Part shown: positions 15,918-17,917 of the stretch, piece by piece
Layout of the letters: every line of letters starts with the position of its first letter
How positions within the stretch are numbered: the first letter of the stretch is position 1
NCBI GenBank assembly: GCA_023434855.1
Contig: JAEYSJ010000185.1
Span: forward strand, 1-17,917
Direction of reading: 5' to 3'
Length of the DNA stretch: 17,917 nucleotides
DNA from: Bacillota bacterium
GTDB taxonomy: Bacteria; Bacillota_C; Negativicutes; JAEYSJ01
The notes under the pieces: model-generated
Seen by the model: only the letters and a program-made list of their open reading frames with translations
Told to the model about the DNA's origin: nothing
Databases searched by the model: none
Position numbers and translations under genes: made by a program

Positions 15918-16024
15918 CTACATAGATAATTTCGACAATATATTAGTATATATAACATAATCATACATATTTCGATAATTACTAACAAATGATTTGTCGT
16001 TTTTCCAATGGCGTCTTTTCGAAT

Positions 16025-16070
16025 ATAGGACTAAATGTCTATTTTAAACTCTAAAATAGGACTTTGGTCC
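16025..16070. promoter_or_regulatory. Paired GGAC dyads upstream of the RTX gene, candidate operator
   Basis: ATAGGACTaaatGTC (from 16025) and ATAGGACtttgGTCC (from 16056) are similar near-palindromes whose starts are 31 bp apart, about three DNA turns. Between them CTATTTTA (16039-16046) and TAAAATAG (16052-16059) form an additional perfect 8-base dyad. The cluster lies just upstream of a possible extended -10 promoter. I do not recognise the cognate regulator. Confidence 0.45.
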
Positions 16071-16090
16071 CAGGGAAAAAATATCCCATT

Positions 16091-16101
16091 TGGTATATAA
16101 T
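16091..16101 (+). promoter_or_regulatory. Candidate promoter of the RTX gene
   Basis: TGG-TATATAAT contains a TG element one base before a -10-like TATATA, with TATAAT two bases further on. No good -35 is present; the dyads upstream could bind an activator. The predicted 5' leader is about 120 bases and very AT-rich. Confidence 0.35.
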
Positions 16102-16227
16102 TACCTGTAAATTCAAAGGAAATTCAAATGTTTATTTTTTCACATGATATAACGATAAAATAAATAGAAAAATTTATAAAGTAATCAAATATATTAATGT
16201 AATAATCTGAATGTAGGGGGAAAAATT

Positions 16228-17917
16228 ATGTCTACGATGACAACTTGGCCGGCTTTTCGAAGCTTGAACAACGGAATTGATTCTCTAATCTATGGCTATG
16301 AATGGGGCTATCCGTGGCAATCAAAGAATTTGACTTATAGCTTCGCAACCTCCGGATCATCCTGGTCGGGTTATAGTGCAGGCAGTGAACCCTATACCGG
16401 GTTCCAGCCACTCACCAGTGCCCAACAGATTGCAGTCCGAACTGCATTGGCTGCATGGGCTAGTGTCTCTAATTTAACCTTTACGGAGGTAACGGAACCT
16501 GGAAATTCAGGGGTTATCCGTTTTGGCTGTAGCAGTCTTCCGACAACATCTCAAACTTACATGCCTAGTTCTAGTGAACAGGGCGGTGATGTATGGTTTG
16601 GCACCGGACTTTACGCTCCTGTTAACCCTATCGTCGGTACGTATGATTACATAACTATCCTGCATGAAATTGGACATGCTCTCGGCTTAAAACATCCGCA
16701 TGAGGCCAGTTGGCCTTTCCCTGTGGCCGATGCCAGTATTGACTCAATGAATTATTCTGTTATGTCCTACCGCAGCTATACTGGTGATGATGTTTCCGGC
16801 TACAGCAACGCCGACAATTCTTACGCCCAGACACCAATGATGGATGATATTGCCGCAATACAATATTTATATGGCGCTAACTTTAATTATAACTCAGGGG
16901 ACACGGTTTATAAATTTACACCAGATCAAGGGACAATCTTCCAGACTATCTGGGACGGTGGTGGAAATGACACCTATGATTTATCGGCCTACACTACCGG
17001 CGTACAAGTTGACCTCAGGCCGGGTGCCTGGAACACGTTTTCCAGTAGTCAACTTGCCTGGCTGAACGAATACGATGGCGGAACTCCGATCTATGCATAC
17101 GGCAACGTGGCAAATGCTTTGCTTTACAATAGTGATACCCGGTCGTTGATCGAAAATGCAATTGGCGGATCTGGAAATGATACTTTAATTGGCAACCAGG
17201 CAGATAATATTCTCGACGGTGGGGCCGGGGCAGACTACATGGCTGGCGGCACTGGTAACGACACCTATATTGTCGATGATGTCGGAGATGTAGTGGTAGA
17301 AAACGCTAGCGAAGGTACTGACACGGTAAAATCCAGCATCAGCTATACACTTGGCGCTAATCTTGAAAATCTGATCCTGACAGGTATAGCCAATATTAAT
17401 GGTATAGGTAACGCGTTGGTTAACATCATTACTGGTAACAGTGGGGACAACATCCTCGATGGCGGCGGCGGAGCCGACGCCCTCTATGGCGGCGATGGCA
17501 ATGACACCCTGATCTACAACGCAGCGGATACGATTGAGTCAGGGGGAGCGGGAATCGACACCCTGGATGCGTCAGCGCAGACTGCGAAACTGACACTGAA
17601 CCTTGCGAACTATGCAGACATTGAGAATGTCATCGGCGACAGCGGCGGCGATATCCTGTACGGGAATACCTCAGACAACGTCATCACCGGCGGAGCCGGC
17701 AACGATGCCCTGTGGGGCGGAGTGGGAGGCAACGACACACTGGTGGGCGGAGCCGGAGCCGACCTGTATTACTATGGCAAGGGTGAAGGGAACGACATCA
17801 TTGCGGGTGACGCGGCAAACAGCCAGGATACCGTCTCCTTCTATAACGCAACAAAAGACCAACTGAACTTCAATTTAAGCGGCAATGACCTGGTGGTAAC
17901 CATCCAGGGCTCGACCG
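16228..17917 (+). CDS. Serralysin-like (M10) RTX zinc metalloprotease, 3' partial
   Basis: The frame is open from ATG 16228 (AGGGGG 7 bases before it) to the window end: 563 residues visible and continuing, already longer than classical serralysins of about 470-480. No N-terminal signal peptide is present, as usual for type I secretion substrates. The catalytic domain covers about residues 1-230: zinc motif HEIGHALGLKH (146-156) with E147 as general base, and the Met-turn SVMSY with M179 and Y181, so all metzincin residues are intact. MMDDIAAIQYLYGAN is the conserved end of the domain. WDGGGNDTYDLSAY then leads into the beta-roll. Calcium-binding nonapeptides GGxGxDxxx occur at 313-340, 403-425 and 479-515, with IENAIGGSGNDTLIG the classic serralysin junction. 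The protein is expected to fold outside the cell on binding calcium. The C-terminal secretion signal and any T1SS genes lie beyond the window. GC content rises strongly along the gene. Confidence 0.93.
   Translation, partial: MSTMTTWPAFRSLNNGIDSLIYGYEWGYPWQSKNLTYSFATSGSSWSGYSAGSEPYTGFQPLTSAQQIAVRTALAAWASVSNLTFTEVTEPGNSGVIRFGCSSLPTTSQTYMPSSSEQGGDVWFGTGLYAPVNPIVGTYDYITILHEIGHALGLKHPHEASWPFPVADASIDSMNYSVMSYRSYTGDDVSGYSNADNSYAQTPMMDDIAAIQYLYGANFNYNSGDTVYKFTPDQGTIFQTIWDGGGNDTYDLSAYTTGVQVDLRPGAWNTFSSSQLAWLNEYDGGTPIYAYGNVANALLYNSDTRSLIENAIGGSGNDTLIGNQADNILDGGAGADYMAGGTGNDTYIVDDVGDVVVENASEGTDTVKSSISYTLGANLENLILTGIANINGIGNALVNIITGNSGDNILDGGGGADALYGGDGNDTLIYNAADTIESGGAGIDTLDASAQTAKLTLNLANYADIENVIGDSGGDILYGNTSDNVITGGAGNDALWGGVGGNDTLVGGAGADLYYYGKGEGNDIIAGDAANSQDTVSFYNATKDQLNFNLSGNDLVVTIQGST
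17164..17796 (+). repeat. Tandem RTX nonapeptide-coding repeats
   Basis: The coding sequence repeats units of about 27 bases encoding GGxG(N/A)Dxxx in three blocks: residues 313-340, 403-425 and 479-515. The blocks are separated by linkers such as VENASEGTDTVKSSISYTLG. One unit, GGVGGNDTLV at about 497-506, has an additional glycine that shifts the nine-residue register. Confidence 0.85.

Larger units (their letters stand above)
15721..16227. other. 507-bp junction region without an intact gene
   Basis: It contains, in order, a small hairpin (15742-15761), an unidentified 38-codon open stretch (15744-15860), a perfect 19-bp hairpin terminator (15872-15917) and a very AT-rich leader of the RTX gene with palindromic elements (16025-16101) and an AGGGGG ribosome-binding site (16215-16220). 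No transposase, integrase or tRNA is recognisable. Confidence 0.6.

Noticed and set aside
15116..16227. Junction region as an insertion sequence or integration site
   Set aside because: No transposase or integrase, terminal inverted repeats, target duplication or tRNA end can be seen.
16844..17065. 73-codon plus-strand frame within the RTX gene
   Set aside because: A different frame from the protease, with no ribosome-binding site or family match.
17164..17796. Regular tandem repeats considered as a CRISPR array
   Set aside because: The units are about 27 bases, directly adjacent, degenerate and translate to calcium-binding nonapeptides; there are no spacers.
17603..17866. 87-codon plus-strand frame within the RTX gene
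   Set aside because: Out-of-frame reading of the GC-rich RTX repeats; the main frame through this region is open and matches the RTX family.

Overview
The window is a surface-glycan biosynthesis locus, all on the + strand (about 1-15115), followed by a junction region (15116-16227) and the start of a large RTX-type zinc protease gene (16228 to the window end). DNA is AT-rich through the glycosyltransferase block, clearly richer in GC in gmd/fcl and richest at the 3' end of the RTX gene. Strong AGGGG/GAGG ribosome-binding sites, TTG and GTG starts and clear hairpin terminators point to a Firmicutes-type genome. LPS-like glycan genes together with an RTX protein that lacks a signal peptide (a type I secretion substrate) suggest a diderm organism. 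A diderm Firmicute of the Negativicutes/Sporomusaceae kind would fit best, but this is inference; an AT-rich proteobacterium is not excluded.

Layout. (1) 2-619: 3' part of a DegT/DnrJ/EryC1/StrS sugar aminotransferase, closest in motifs to GDP-perosamine synthases. (2) 651-3751: a GT2 glycosyltransferase and three consecutive methyltransferases (FkbM type, then two class I enzymes). (3) 3807-7013: an SDR sugar epimerase/dehydratase, a GT2 and a GT4 glycosyltransferase, packed almost end to end. (4) 7031-10852: a membrane acyltransferase of the fucose O-acetylase kind, a GT11 alpha-1,2-fucosyltransferase and two related GT2 enzymes. (5) 11091-11819: a fourth methyltransferase. (6) 11947-15115: gmd, fcl and a GT4 glycosyltransferase, probably read from their own promoter and ended by a terminator at 15230-15270.

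How the genes fit together: Gmd converts GDP-mannose to GDP-4-keto-6-deoxymannose. Fcl turns this into GDP-L-fucose, used by the GT11 enzyme, and the fucose may then be O-acetylated by the acyltransferase. The same intermediate could feed the upstream aminotransferase to give GDP-perosamine. The remaining glycosyltransferases would build the repeat unit and four methyltransferases would decorate or cap it. No flippase, polymerase, initiating transferase or ABC exporter lies in the window, so the locus must continue upstream or rely on genes elsewhere.

The junction holds a truncated dTDP-glucose 4,6-dehydratase (rfbB-like) with an apparent extended -10 promoter, an unidentified short open frame, a perfect 19-bp hairpin terminator and, upstream of the RTX gene, two GGAC-type dyads whose starts are 31 bp apart. 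The RTX gene encodes a serralysin-like (M10) metalloprotease: zinc motif HEIGHALGLKH, Met-turn SVMSY and many calcium-binding GGxGxD repeats. It runs off the window end after 563 codons. I see no CRISPR array, tRNA, rRNA, insertion sequence or integrase.
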